From Aradus depressus (taxonomy: Eukaryota > Arthropoda > Insecta > Hemiptera > Aradidae): DNA of 64,000 bases. Below, piece by piece: positions 55,901 to 60,139 of this stretch. Position 1 is the stretch's first letter, and the number at the start of each line of letters is the position of its first letter. Made by a program: the position numbers and the translations under genes. The DNA lies in the NCBI GenBank assembly GCA_963662175.1, contig OY759215.1:16667079-16731078 (forward strand), read 5' to 3'. Below the pieces are notes generated by a model. The model ran no database searches and was not told the DNA's origin. It saw only the letters and a list, made by a program, of their open reading frames with translations.

Positions 55901-56566
55901 TGTTTCGTCGCTCTGGTGGACATGAACCCGAGTCTACTGTTGGAGTCGTAAATCTTGCATACCCAGGTTACTTACCGAGGGTAGGGGTCAGTAACGACAT
56001 CGCATAGGCTTGGGACCGTCGCTTAACGTCCCATTCGGCATGTTCAAGATTTTATTTACCTTCTATACAAAAAACCTAGGGGCCTCGCCGGGTTTTGAAC
56101 CTTGCATTAAAACTGATTTATTGCAGCTTCTAGTTTTTCATTATGGATCGAAAGATACACGCTATATCAAATCATTAATCTGTTTTTGACAGCATAAGAA
56201 TTGTTTTTAGGTTTAAAGATCCAATGAAAAAAATAAAACATTTAATTTAAGTAATTTAAAATTCAAAGATTAAGTAAGATTTCCGCAGAAATCGTTCACT
56301 CTAAGAAACATATTTTCTGGACATAGACAATAATAAATACTGGTATTACACAAGCTCTATAAATAATTTAAAAATATATAATTCTACTTACGAGAAGGGG
56401 TCATAAAATAGTTGAATACCATTTCGACGGCAGCCTCGAACCACTGGAACATGGCACCGAACATAGATACGTCCCGGGACGTGCCGTGGACGAGAGGGGA
56501 CACATGGTAGGAGAGGACGCCGGGACAGGTCACGAGGACTATGGCGAGCAGGAGGATTCGTACCAT
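22045..56566 (-). CDS. Secreted M14 zinc carboxypeptidase, B-type pocket (whole gene, seven coding exons)
   Basis: The exons at 56566-56392, 31936-31680, 26690-26585, 25100-24945, 24362-24143, 23254-22881 and 22244-22045 join in phase (1,0,1,1,2,1) to 1488 nt, or 495 residues. Order: signal peptide (1-19), an unusually long linker, M14 propeptide (about 70-140) and metallocarboxypeptidase domain (about 165-485). Zinc ligands are His234, Glu237 (GMHGREW) and His374 (LTLHSYSQ). Substrate contacts are Arg289, Asn321, Arg322 and Tyr426, and the general base is Glu449 (YTIELRD). Cys315 and Cys338 have the 23-residue spacing of the family disulfide. Asp433 falls at pocket position 255, as in carboxypeptidase B, so cleavage after C-terminal Lys/Arg is predicted. 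Digestive or extracellular peptide processing is inferred. Length exceeds the usual 420-430 residues because of the N-terminal extension. Intron 1 is about 24.5 kb. Confidence 0.93.
22881..23254 (-). CDS. Carboxypeptidase exon 6 (substrate-binding and zinc His)
   Basis: Residues 305-429. [15 protein letters not shown] carries Asn321-Arg322. Cys315 and Cys338 are the likely disulfide. FSEPETRAI is the conserved loop. [16 protein letters not shown] carries the third zinc ligand His374. [11 protein letters not shown] carries Tyr426. Acceptor TTTTTCAG, donor CAG|GTTGGT. A second open frame on the same strand (23198-22914) is a shadow. Confidence 0.92.
24143..24362 (-). CDS. Carboxypeptidase exon 5 (HxxE zinc motif)
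   Basis: Residues 232-304, opening with GMHGREW (zinc ligands His234 and Glu237), then [34 protein letters not shown] and DRFWRKNRS with Arg289 (Arg127 of pancreatic enzymes). Acceptor TGTTACAG, donor CCAG|GTGAAT. Confidence 0.93.
24601..24717 (+). repeat. SINE-1 fragment with internal deletion
   Basis: A head-like GGGCGCCGATAGC joins almost directly to the tail block (ACCAGAGCGAAAGAGCGCTCTGATAGTAGACGATATGACTTCG). The core is missing. It lies in carboxypeptidase intron 4. Confidence 0.7.
24945..25100 (-). CDS. Carboxypeptidase exon 4
   Basis: Residues 180-231: [47 protein letters not shown]. This is the family N-terminal catalytic segment leading into the HxxE motif. Acceptor ACATTTCAG, donor GCAG|GTAACC. 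Confidence 0.9.
25957..25986 (-). ncRNA. Hammerhead-like core (copy 2)
   Basis: Minus strand: CTGAAGA, stem II GGTA-GCAA-TACC (perfect 4 bp closed by a GNRA-type loop), GAAA, then GTATTC. The mini stem III is AGTATT, one change from the palindrome AGTACT of the sister copy. Confidence 0.55.
26012..26041 (+). ncRNA. Hammerhead-like core (copy 3)
   Basis: Plus strand: GTGAAGA (first core C changed to G), stem II GGTA-GCAA-TACC, GAAAGTACTC with perfect palindromic stem III AGTACT. The conserved-C change would probably impair cleavage. Confidence 0.5.
26290..26316 (+). ncRNA. Hammerhead-like core (copy 4)
   Basis: CTGATGA exactly, a 14-nt stem II region (TGAGAGTGCTTCCT), GAAACGTC: GAA, palindromic ACGT as stem III, then C at the cleavage position. 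Its inverted partner (25822-25850) has lost the CTGATGA box but keeps a better stem II (GGGA/TTCC). Confidence 0.5.
26585..26690 (-). CDS. Carboxypeptidase exon 3 (activation region)
   Basis: Residues 145-179: [20 protein letters not shown] then [15 protein letters not shown]. It spans the propeptide-enzyme junction; the basic residues in it are candidate trypsin-like activation sites, and TWSRYHRF begins the catalytic domain. Acceptor TTTGTTTCAG, donor AAGG|GTAAGT. Confidence 0.88.
27030..27460 (-). pseudogene. Jockey-like LINE pol fragment
   Basis: Minus strand, broken frames: [20 protein letters not shown] then [25 protein letters not shown], interruption by a 74-bp insert, then [40 protein letters not shown] and [13 protein letters not shown]. 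Order and content match the end of non-LTR pol (YLGxxLD, then the KPS-IQxxQNK-LR region). Several stops, so inactive. Confidence 0.65.
27214..27287 (+). mobile_element. 74-bp poly(A)-tailed retro-insertion with 10-bp TSD
   Basis: GTCTGATAAT occurs at 27204-27213 and again at 27288-27297. Between them lies a short segment containing ACCCCCCTCAGGGGGTC (a hairpin), GGGCACCCT and about 20 A residues. It interrupts the LINE frame above. A 5'-truncated end of a SINE or LINE, mobilised by target-primed reverse transcription, is the simplest reading. Confidence 0.65.
28108..28131. repeat. Poly(A) tract, possible retroelement tail
   Basis: 24 A residues preceded by moderately GC-richer sequence (27800-28080) that could be a decayed LINE 3' part; no convincing protein match. 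Confidence 0.4.
28605..29030 (+). repeat. Dispersed repeat DR-1
   Basis: Contains the family landmarks GGTGAATCACCGGCAATG, GTGTCGATACATTCATaAC, ATCGGCAGTTATTAG, GATTTGGCTGAAAATC and GAAAACTCCACATCCAA, and ends near ACTTGGTATAG. The same modules recur at 33.4, 41.0, 47.1, 47.9, 48.5, 57.7 and 61.8 kb. Within a copy the GATACATTCATTACATCGGC module repeats about every 130-140 bp, so the element is internally tandem. Confidence 0.75.
29261..29832 (+). CDS. LINE pol C-terminus: RNase H end plus Cys-His motif
   Basis: Open from the insertion point to TAA 29830-29832, about 190 codons. [20 protein letters not shown] is the RNase H His-Asp segment. About 90 residues later [17 protein letters not shown] leads to [17 protein letters not shown], the C-x2-C-x7-H-x4-C motif at the end of many arthropod non-LTR polyproteins with RNase H. 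Reverse transcriptase and endonuclease are missing by 5' truncation. Codons between 29200 and 29260 belong to the target site, not the element. Confidence 0.85.
29261..30007 (+). mobile_element. 5'-truncated LINE with RNase H and target-site duplication
   Basis: Flanked by AAAGATGAATG at 29250-29260 and 30008-30018, an 11-bp target-site duplication. It ends in an A-rich tail (29986-30007). The insert carries the last part of the pol frame, a 150-bp 3' UTR and the tail. Perfect TSDs and an unbroken frame mark it as one of the younger insertions here. Confidence 0.85.
30312..30474 (+). repeat. SINE-1 copy, 3' truncated
   Basis: Head GGAGCGCACCAGTGGCTCAG, clean B-box GTGGGTTCGAAACCCGGC, then GTCCTTCGGATGGGACGTTA and GAGCCTGTGCGAT. 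It stops abruptly at 30474. The T-loop region is the best preserved in the window. Confidence 0.9.
30545..30630. repeat. PLE-like foldback arm
   Basis: TTTTATAAAAATATTGTTTA, CTTCACAAAATATGTAC and CGAAAGCACT match one arm of the foldbacks at 25.9 and 49.5 kb. The partner arm is replaced by the adjoining SINE-1 (30631). Confidence 0.6.
30631..30927 (+). repeat. SINE-1 copy, near full length
   Basis: Begins GGCGCTGGTAGCTCAGTGG (intact A-box) and keeps a decayed B-box (GGATTTGAAATC), the GTCCTTCGGATGGGACGTTAA core, AGAGCGCTCTGGTAGTAGG and the AACATGAGTCACA tail. It begins directly at the end of the foldback arm. Confidence 0.92.
31029..31220. repeat. 52-bp foldback with hammerhead-like loop
   Basis: Arms 31034-31082 and 31168-31217 are about 90% complementary (ACCGTCGTCACTGGC.GCTGGTCGA). 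The roughly 85-bp loop contains TTGAAGA (31126-31132), stem II GATGT-CTTC-ACATC (perfect 5 bp) and GAAAGCC. Not obviously the same family as the 25.9-kb foldback. Confidence 0.6.
31126..31155 (+). ncRNA. Hammerhead-like core (31.1-kb foldback)
   Basis: UUGAAGA (first C of CUGANGA is U), then a 5-bp stem II with a 4-nt loop, then GAAA GCCU. Stem III is not a perfect palindrome. Structural resemblance only. Confidence 0.35.
31680..31936 (-). CDS. Carboxypeptidase exon 2 (activation propeptide)
   Basis: Residues 59-144. After a basic, Ser-rich start ([13 protein letters not shown]) comes the M14 propeptide fold: [68 protein letters not shown]. This segment normally caps the active site until cleaved. 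Acceptor CCCTGTTGCAG, donor GAG|GTAACC. Confidence 0.9.
32693..32966 (-). repeat. SINE-1 copy, diverged
   Basis: Keeps CTACTACCAGtGCGCTC, GGTAGACATGAaC, CACCTAGGG, CCCATCCGAAGGA and GAGCTCAGTAAGC. The head is truncated at 32966, where AT-rich sequence begins. It lies in carboxypeptidase intron 1. Confidence 0.85.
33082..33117. repeat. 36-bp perfect palindrome
   Basis: TAATTTTGTATGTACCAA then its exact reverse complement, centred at 33099/33100 with no spacer. It could extrude as a cruciform or, if transcribed, form an 18-bp loopless stem. No element ends or TSD noticed around it. Confidence 0.9.
33445..33660. repeat. DR-1 fragment
   Basis: ACTTCCCCTAcTATTCGAAG, GAAAAATTCGATGcGGAATTTCAACGaAATT and CATGTTTTTC are the reverse-complement form of the DR-1 right end. 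Confidence 0.55.
33851..34005. repeat. Direct repeat flanking piggyBac relic (left copy)
   Basis: About 155 bp, matching 34557-34710 at roughly 95%: AATTTAGTAtcACTTTGTAC, GTTGCTTGTTACGGTTACCA, TTGTTATCAGATTTATTTAT. Same orientation in both copies. Confidence 0.85.
33984..34375 (-). pseudogene. piggyBac transposase C-terminus
   Basis: Minus-strand frame 34265-33984: [20 protein letters not shown] then [11 protein letters not shown], then [20 protein letters not shown] and [17 protein letters not shown], the Cys/His-rich zinc-binding C-terminus of piggyBac (DDE_Tnp_1_7) transposases. Upstream (34265-34375) the match continues with stops. The catalytic Asp domain is absent, so inactive. Confidence 0.85.
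34557..34710. repeat. Direct repeat flanking piggyBac relic (right copy)
   Basis: Second copy of the 33851-34005 repeat, with small indels (a TTA inserted at ACTTGTTACTAAC). The pair encloses about 550 bp including the piggyBac fragment. Partial or tandem duplication is likelier than element termini, because piggyBac ends are inverted. Confidence 0.85.
34711..37440. other. Mostly unassigned repeat-like DNA in carboxypeptidase intron 1
   Basis: No supported gene. It includes the (CT)n at 36042-36064 and a moderately complex block (35880-36700) ending in AATAAAATTATTGTTT and GGTTACTCTCAAC, which might be a solo LTR, but I could not find matching ends. Frame 35541-35858 shows no known motif. 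Confidence 0.35.
36042..36064. repeat. (CT)n microsatellite
   Basis: About eleven uninterrupted CT units. Confidence 0.95.
37475..37599 (+). CDS. Possible first exon with signal peptide
   Basis: CCCATGGC start context. [20 protein letters not shown] is signal-peptide-like; a Pro/Ser-rich stretch follows ([18 protein letters not shown]), then a plausible donor (CAAG|GTCAGT), ending in phase 2. It lies antisense within carboxypeptidase intron 1. No downstream partner exon found, so it may be chance or belong to an unrecognised element. Confidence 0.22.
38599..38749 (-). repeat. SINE-1 fragment
   Basis: TTTAACGAGTACCTGACATC, CCCATCCGAAGGAgGGCGTG and GAGCTACCGGCGCC are recognisable; the tail half is missing and the head shortened. 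Confidence 0.85.
39519..39617. repeat. 29-bp perfect hairpin inside the hAT element
   Basis: GCAAAGCGCAGCAGCAGCAA plus ATGCACGCT (39519-39547) is exactly complementary to 39589-39617; loop 41 nt. Total length 99 nt, near a microRNA-precursor size, but internal foldbacks are also common in non-autonomous hATs. Confidence 0.9.
39786..39807. repeat. Poly(C) tract, 22 nt
   Basis: Uninterrupted C run near the right end of the hAT element. Similar C or G runs occur at 46300, 48144, 50344 and 61560. Confidence 0.9.
39834..39985. repeat. Dispersed repeat shared with 54148-54290
   Basis: CTGCTAGGTATATTtTTTA, CGTTCCGTTGTTCGgCTTT and AAAAGTAGCAGTAACA match 54148-54290. This is the repeat that the hAT element entered; its left part continues before 39256. 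Confidence 0.7.
41035..41510 (+). repeat. Dispersed repeat DR-1
   Basis: GGTGAATCACCGGC start, then three successive modules of the (G)TCGATACATTtATTACATCG type at about 41207, 41333 and 41464, each followed by a pyrimidine-rich stretch and a GATTT/CGATG..AA.TT..TAG segment. It ends AGTTATCAATGTTCAAAG. Confidence 0.75.
41525..41821 (-). pseudogene. LINE pol C-terminal fragment
   Basis: Minus strand: [20 protein letters not shown] then [20 protein letters not shown]. The GSETWT-L-K and F-RK-LR-I-GP series is typical of the region after the reverse transcriptase in several non-LTR clades. Truncated on both sides. Confidence 0.7.
42270..42312 (+). repeat. tRNA-Ser/Leu-like 5' half
   Basis: GAGGCTGAGTGGCCGAACGG then ATGAGGGACTGGG has the A-box (TGGCCGAACGG) and D-arm spacing of class II tRNAs, but no anticodon arm or B-box follows. 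Probably a truncated tRNA-derived repeat. Confidence 0.35.
42505..42870 (+). pseudogene. LINE pol C-terminus with Cys-His motif
   Basis: Frame 42512-42774 has [20 protein letters not shown] then [18 protein letters not shown] (C-x2-C-x8-H-x4-C) and SNEIPYFR. A one-base shift near 42765 then continues [20 protein letters not shown] to a stop at 42870. A C-terminal fragment from a different clade than the 29.3-kb copy. Confidence 0.75.
42966..43306 (-). repeat. SINE-1 copy, near full length
   Basis: Well preserved: tail GACTGATGCCCGGGCTTTAA, core CCATCCGAAGAACGGCGTGC, and head ACTGAGCTACCGGCGCC on the plus strand, flanked by ATATA. Confidence 0.93.
44668..44843 (+). repeat. SINE-2, tRNA-Leu-like head
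   Basis: GCCATGGTGGCCGTGCGGGC (A-box TGGCCGTGCGG), a long variable region and B-box GGTTCGAATCC at 44731, then an unrelated body (TTATTTCGTAGATAGGAGTC) and tail GACATGGCTAATATGCACCG ending in A-rich sequence. A tRNA head, unrelated body and A tail define a SINE. Its tail recurs at the satellite edge (10401-10437). Confidence 0.75.
44850..46840. other. AT-rich non-coding stretch
   Basis: No supported gene or element ends. Includes a 17-G run (46300-46316) within AGAG...AGGC. Confidence 0.45.
46300..46316. repeat. Poly(G) tract, 17 nt
   Basis: Uninterrupted G run in otherwise AT-rich DNA. Confidence 0.9.
47095..47415 (-). repeat. Dispersed repeat DR-1, inverted
   Basis: Reverse-complement landmarks: ACTTCCCCaGTTATACGAAG, GTTTTCAACGGAATTTCATG, AACTCCCGATAGAATGAATG, GATTTTCAGCCAAATCGACC. 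The frame at 46846-47292 runs through it and is not a gene. Interrupted at its right side by a retro-insertion. Confidence 0.75.
47443..47859 (+). mobile_element. Retro-insertion with A-rich tail and minisatellite
   Basis: GGAAGGAG at 47435-47442 and 47860-47867 is a possible 8-bp target duplication. Between is a GC-richer segment (GCGCCAGGGAGGCCTGCAG...CCACCGGAGGTCGGCCACC) that ends in about 50 bp of A-rich tail. It splits DR-1 sequence (47095-47415 and 47868-48120). This looks like a LINE 3' UTR; no coding match. Confidence 0.55.
47587..47663. repeat. Minisatellite, 32-bp unit x about 2.4
   Basis: GATGATCGTCGC repeats, alternately followed by CT and A, giving a 32-bp period made of two near-16-bp halves. 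It sits inside the 47443-47859 insertion. Confidence 0.9.
47868..48120 (-). repeat. Dispersed repeat DR-1, inverted (continuation)
   Basis: GGGATCAGtGGGGAGCTTAA, TGCCGATGTAATGAATGTAT and ATATCGGCCGAAGTCAAGGG continue the inverted DR-1 after the retro-insertion. Confidence 0.7.
48144..48165. repeat. Poly(C) tract, 22 nt
   Basis: Uninterrupted C run followed by ACTAAGTGCGTCACTGGTCA; GCGTCACTGGTCA recurs at about 58406. Confidence 0.9.
48362..48392. repeat. (CA)n microsatellite
   Basis: About 15 uninterrupted CA units. Confidence 0.95.
48520..49015 (+). repeat. Dispersed repeat DR-1
   Basis: AGTCGGTGAcCtaCtGGCAATG start, then three TGTCGATACAT modules at about 48646, 48780 and 48922 separated by pyrimidine-rich tracts (CCCCCTTCTCTGATCTCCCC), ending CAGATACACACAGTTTCTTC. 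Confidence 0.75.
49400..49660. mobile_element. PLE-like foldback interrupted by a SINE-1 piece
   Basis: Left arm TTTTATAAAAATgTTGTCTA, TTTTACAAAATATTG; right arm CATATTTTATGAGATAGACA, ATATTTTTATAAAA. The decayed core (minus strand, about 49610-49585) has GATAGCAATACC but AAAA in place of GAAA. Between the arms sits SINE-1 sequence (49487-49568). Confidence 0.65.
49487..49568 (-). repeat. SINE-1 fragment inside the foldback
   Basis: GACATCGTACAGGCTCGGGA, then after an internal deletion AAATAAACTAAGGGCCTCGG, GGTTTCGAACCCACGATC and GAGCTCAGTAA. Confidence 0.85.
49891..49921. repeat. Poly(T) tract, 31 nt
   Basis: Uninterrupted T run; possibly the tail of a minus-strand retroelement that I could not identify. 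Confidence 0.9.
49930..51560. other. AT-rich non-coding stretch
   Basis: No supported gene. Contains a 24-G run (50344-50367). Frames 49998-50186 and 51260-51024 have no recognisable motif. Confidence 0.4.
50344..50367. repeat. Poly(G) tract, 24 nt
   Basis: Longest G run in the window, preceded by (GGA)n-like sequence. Confidence 0.9.
51572..51792 (+). repeat. SINE-1 copy, 5' truncated
   Basis: Starts at GAGCACGCCGTCCTTCGGAT; keeps CTCGTTAAAGACCC, ACAGTAGAGTCGG and CTCTCTGGTAGTAGGCGAcA; ends in CCCCAATTACAA. A short internal duplication (TAATACTTCCAcA) is present. Confidence 0.9.
51800..53440. other. AT-rich non-coding stretch
   Basis: No supported gene, RNA gene or element end seen; lies in carboxypeptidase intron 1. 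Confidence 0.4.
53460..53945 (-). pseudogene. Jockey-clade reverse transcriptase fragment
   Basis: Minus strand, 53945 to 53460, one near-open frame: [18 protein letters not shown], then [20 protein letters not shown] (RT motif with the first catalytic Asp), then [20 protein letters not shown] (the PQGS-LSP motif). The YxDD box is missing. Truncated and inactive. Confidence 0.85.
54148..54290. repeat. Dispersed repeat, empty-site paralogue of the hAT insertion
   Basis: CTGCTAGGTATATTATTTT, TCCGTTCCGTTGTTCGACTT and TAGCAGTAACA match the DNA on both sides of the hAT element at 39264-39833 without the insert. Confidence 0.75.
54490..54600 (-). repeat. DR-1 end fragment
   Basis: CTTCTATACCTATGGTAAAG, GGTCGAAAATTCGATAT and CGaAATTTCATTTTTTC correspond to the DR-1 right end in inverted orientation. 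Confidence 0.4.
55848..56105 (-). repeat. SINE-1 copy, diverged
   Basis: CATATCGCCTACTACCAGAG, GCTCTGGTGGACATGAaCCC, GCTTAACGTCCCATTCGG and GCCGGGTTTTGAACC are present. The head is truncated. It lies about 290 bp downstream of carboxypeptidase exon 1. Confidence 0.88.
56392..56566 (-). CDS. Carboxypeptidase exon 1 (signal peptide)
   Basis: ATG 56566-56564 in context [28 protein letters not shown] is a clear signal peptide with likely cleavage before YHV. It is followed by [20 protein letters not shown] and [16 protein letters not shown], a segment not found in ordinary digestive carboxypeptidases. Donor CTC|GTAAGT gives phase 1, matching exon 2. Two other frames here are open (minus and plus) and are shadows; an upstream ATG 10 nt before starts an overlapping +1 frame that could reduce initiation. 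Confidence 0.85.
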
Positions 56567-56698
56567 CTCGGTGCCTCATTGCTGTCTGGCCACCACTGGG
56601 TCCTGCTTCGGAGAGGCCCCCTTCCACCACAAGACACTTGGACCGGGACCGGCAGATCTCCCACCTCACGCCAGTACAGATCCTCAAAATTATCATCC

Positions 56699-56706
56699 TA
56701 TCGATA
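56699..56706. promoter_or_regulatory. TATCGATA (DRE-like) element upstream of the carboxypeptidase
   Basis: Palindromic TATCGATA about 135 bp upstream of the start codon. In Drosophila this is the DREF/BEAF binding site common in promoters. Function here is an inference from position only; a variant (TATCGATG) lies at about 56851. Confidence 0.3.
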
Positions 56707-57734
56707 TACTTGTAAATTAAATTGTTTCTGTAATCGATTTCAAACTAATACACTACACGGAGGTTATATCAATAGGATGGCAAGCAGGAGTAGGTATTAT
56801 CGAACGAAAGATATAGATATATCGGTCATAATTTATTTCTATTTTAGAAATATCGATGTATCGTGCACATCTAAATACCAGTGGCCTTCTTATGGGCCCT
56901 TGCAAACAAAACAACTACATATTGGAACGTTATCACGGACTAGTTGCATTATCCGAAGACTTATAGAGTGGAAGGTTGTCCGGTAACGAGGACTAGAACC
57001 CCTCTATTAGAAATGTCCCTGGTATAAGGGATCTAATAAATTAGGACCCAACCAAAAAAAAAAAAAAAAATCCTCTATTCAAGTTATATTTATCAGCTGA
57101 TTCTAACTAAGCTCAGTTAGTTTTTTACATTAACACTCATGAAATTATAATTACAAAGATCACGAGAAGTAAACATCATTATAATACAATCATAATATAA
57201 TAAAAGTCATCGATGAATCACCAGTGTTACCAACTTGACATTTTCGCACGTGCCCAGAACAGTTATAAACACTTTCCAAGCCAAACATGATTGTCCGTGA
57301 TGATAATTTATCTTTAGGTTAACGCCACTGTCCTCAAACTTTTTTAGGCCCCTGGCGAGTGCGGGTTCTGTCCGGGACTGTTGAACGGTCGGGAATCCGT
57401 GATAGAGGGCCCCTGATGATCAGCTGATGCCTGACCGTACCCCTGATCGGCTCTTGCTCTTTCAGCAGTTCTGGGTTGAGAGGCTAGTTGGAATATTTCG
57501 ATACGATCGGTCCAACTAGTGGACCTTGCCCTGCTCGCTTGGGCGAGATATTCAAGAATAAAAACAGAGCTACGGAGGGCGAAGAACGAACAAAGAAAGC
57601 AGTCTACTGAGAATCTATCCAGCTGAATCCAGGTGAACCACCGGAACAACCCCCACACTTCTCGGTATATTGTTTGGGTGGCCGGCTTTGCTGACCTGTT
57701 CTCTAAACCCTTCGCCATCATCCGCTATATACTC

Positions 57735-58065
57735 CCTCAGCACGAATTAATCAATTACGTTTTCGCTCTCTCTAACCCAATCGACCGTTGGACTAAAGCC
57801 CAATATTTGTATTATATAGTGGCTTCTAAATCTTTATACTAAATTTTGTGTCGATACATTCAATACATCGGCAGTTATTAGGGTTTTTGGGTCGAGCCCC
57901 CCGTCTCTGGTTCCCTCTTTCTTTCCCCTTGACCGATTTCGCGTAAAATTAATATCCTTTTTGTATGCCATTTTTCTGGAGATTTGAATTTAAATATGTG
58001 TGTTTTTTTTTCATTTTTGAAATCAGGAGGACGGAAAACATGAAATTCCGTTTGCATCATGAAGT
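57735..58065 (+). repeat. Dispersed repeat DR-1
   Basis: TTTTCGCTCTC.CTAACCCAATC, GTGTCGATACATTCAATACA, TCGGCAGTTATTAGGGTTTTT and GACCGATTTCGCGTAAAATT; truncated after one to two modules. Confidence 0.7.
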
Positions 58066-59533
58066 TCCTTGCTCATAGATGTACATACAGTATGTTTTTA
58101 CATAAAGCGAAACGAGCGGGGATGTCGAGCGCTGAAGGCTGCAGGGGCGGAGCCCTATGCAACGTAATATATAGTAATATCTGTGTGCGTGTGTATACAC
58201 ATTGATATTTCAATATACACATACTTTTTCCCGGAAGCATTTCCGGTACTCTCACCAAAGAGGTACTTATGGGCAAAACATTTCGAGATATAATTACAAG
58301 AAAAGATTTTCTTTTCGAAATGAAAATGACATCTTTCACATTTAAAAAAAAAAACAGTAATTATATTTTTTCAAGGCTTAGATTTCCCCAATACAAATGC
58401 ATTGCGTCACTGGTCACATGATCTGGTAAACATGTTTTTAAACAAGCTTAAATGAAACTTTTTTGAAGATGCCAATACATATAATTCAAACCTTGCAAGA
58501 GGTTAAAGAGAAATATAATAATCCGCTAGAAAGGAAATATCAAGTATATATGTATGTATTTGTTTTTTGTTCACGCTTCAGTTAACATTTATATTTAATC
58601 GTTTTATATATGTATCTATATATCTAATTCAAAATATTATCTCTAATAAGTTCGTTATTTATACAAAAATATATTACAGGCAAGTGTGCTCAATTCCCAG
58701 ACGTTAAAGGATTTTTAGGTCAATTTCGGATTTGTTTATTTTGTTTTCATTTTTTGTCGCTTGAACTGATTAGGTTAACAGCAACGGGCTATCTACAAGT
58801 TGCCACCTTGGTCTTAACAAGGATTGGAAGGTATATTAAAAAACTTTTTTTGATGCCGAAGGGACTCGGACGTTCGTACTCTCTGCTTGAAGTGCTATCC
58901 ACCCCACCACCGATCTACCTACATCTGTGTTGTGTGTATGCTTGTGAACGTAGTGGGTAAAATACCAATAAACATCTATAAAGAAATAAATTCGGTTACG
59001 AGTACTGTCATGAAAACTACACGCTCATAGTCTTCATTCATGTAGATCCTTGGTTTTCCCTGCGCCATTACGAGAGTTAGAACCACGGGAGAATTCTAAA
59101 AATTGTATTTTCATAATGTACTCACCAATTCCTTTCAATTGATACCCTAATTCATTATGTTGAAGACAGGCTCATTTGTGACGATTCAACAATACAAAAC
59201 ATGTTTTACAGCTCATGTCAGAATTATTCCAAATCTACAATCTTACGCTAATTTCCATAATGTGACTCTCAAATGGCCATTGGAGAACATTTTATAAACT
59301 CGTACTTTCCCTAGAAACCAATTCGCACCACTTTGAAGTTCACTGTTCTTTTTAATTAAAAAGAAAAAAAATAGTTTGTTATTTCTTACGAATTAAACTC
59401 AGATGTCCAACATGATGACTCAAACAAGAGATAATAATAATAAAAAAAGATCTCGTTAAACAGTGGCGAAAAATGTGGAAGGAATGAAGAAAACTTTAGG
59501 GACAATAATTAACAAACGACCAAAAAACAGATA

Positions 59534-59563
59534 CTGAGGATGGGCTTGCCGCCTGAAACCTCT
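59534..59563 (+). ncRNA. Decayed hammerhead-like core
   Basis: CTGAGGA, a stem II region TGGGCTTGCCGCCT, GAAACCTCT. Flanking CAGATA and AAATATAAAA resemble the 26290 copy. Stem III (ACCTCT) is no longer palindromic. Confidence 0.3.
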
Positions 59564-59652
59564 AAATATAAAAAAATTTCTTAAATAAAGATGGAGAAAA
59601 AAGCTGCAACTAAAGAATAAATCTTATATATCATATAAAAATATATTTATTC

Positions 59653-60131
59653 AGACTGCCCCGCGTGCCTTGGTGAGACGGAGACAGCGGAGCATGTCCT
59701 CCTCAAATGCCCCAGATTTGAGGAGGGAAGGATAAATCTGGAGTGCAGCATGGGCACCCCACTGACTGCTACCAGCTACGTGGACGCTATGCTGCGCTCC
59801 CAGGAGTCGTGGGATGAAGGCTGCGATTTTGCAGCGCTCATCATGGGTGGGTTGGCCCTCCAGGAGAGGGCTGACAAGGAACAACAGTAGCGGCAATAAG
59901 AACAGAAGAAGGGGCGTTACTAGCCACCCTTCCTCCCTTCCGCGAAATAATGACAGGCCGTCAGTTCCGCGGAAGGGAATCAGGATCGGCGAAGGAGGGG
60001 GTTTTAGTGGGTATGGAGAAACGACTCGAGCCCCACACTATCCAGGGCTATCTTCCCTGGATGTGCGTGACTGGCATTTCCCCCTCCAGTGAAAAAAAAA
60101 TAATAATAAAAAAAAAAATAATAAAAAAAAA
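59653..60131 (+). mobile_element. 5'-truncated R1-type LINE with TSD
   Basis: ATATATTTATTC at 59641-59652 and 60132-60143 is a 12-bp target duplication. The insert begins inside pol (CPACLGETETAEHVLLKC, C-x2-C-x8-H-x4-C, then RFEEGRINLE and SYVDAMLRSQESWD) and stops at TAG 59888-59890. A GC-rich 3' UTR of about 200 bp and an A-rich tail follow. The frame is intact, so the copy is fairly young. Confidence 0.85.
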
Positions 60132-60139
60132 ATATATTT

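Noticed and set aside
56388..56696. 102-codon minus-strand frame overlapping carboxypeptidase exon 1
   Set aside because: Shifted frame of a GC-rich exon and 5' UTR; low-complexity Arg/Pro-rich product. At most an overlapping upstream ORF.
56486..56986. 166-codon plus-strand frame
   Set aside because: Antisense of carboxypeptidase exon 1 and upstream region; no motif.
57344..57721. 125-codon minus-strand frame
   Set aside because: GC-richer patch but no recognisable motif, splice sites or element ends; may be a decayed repeat.
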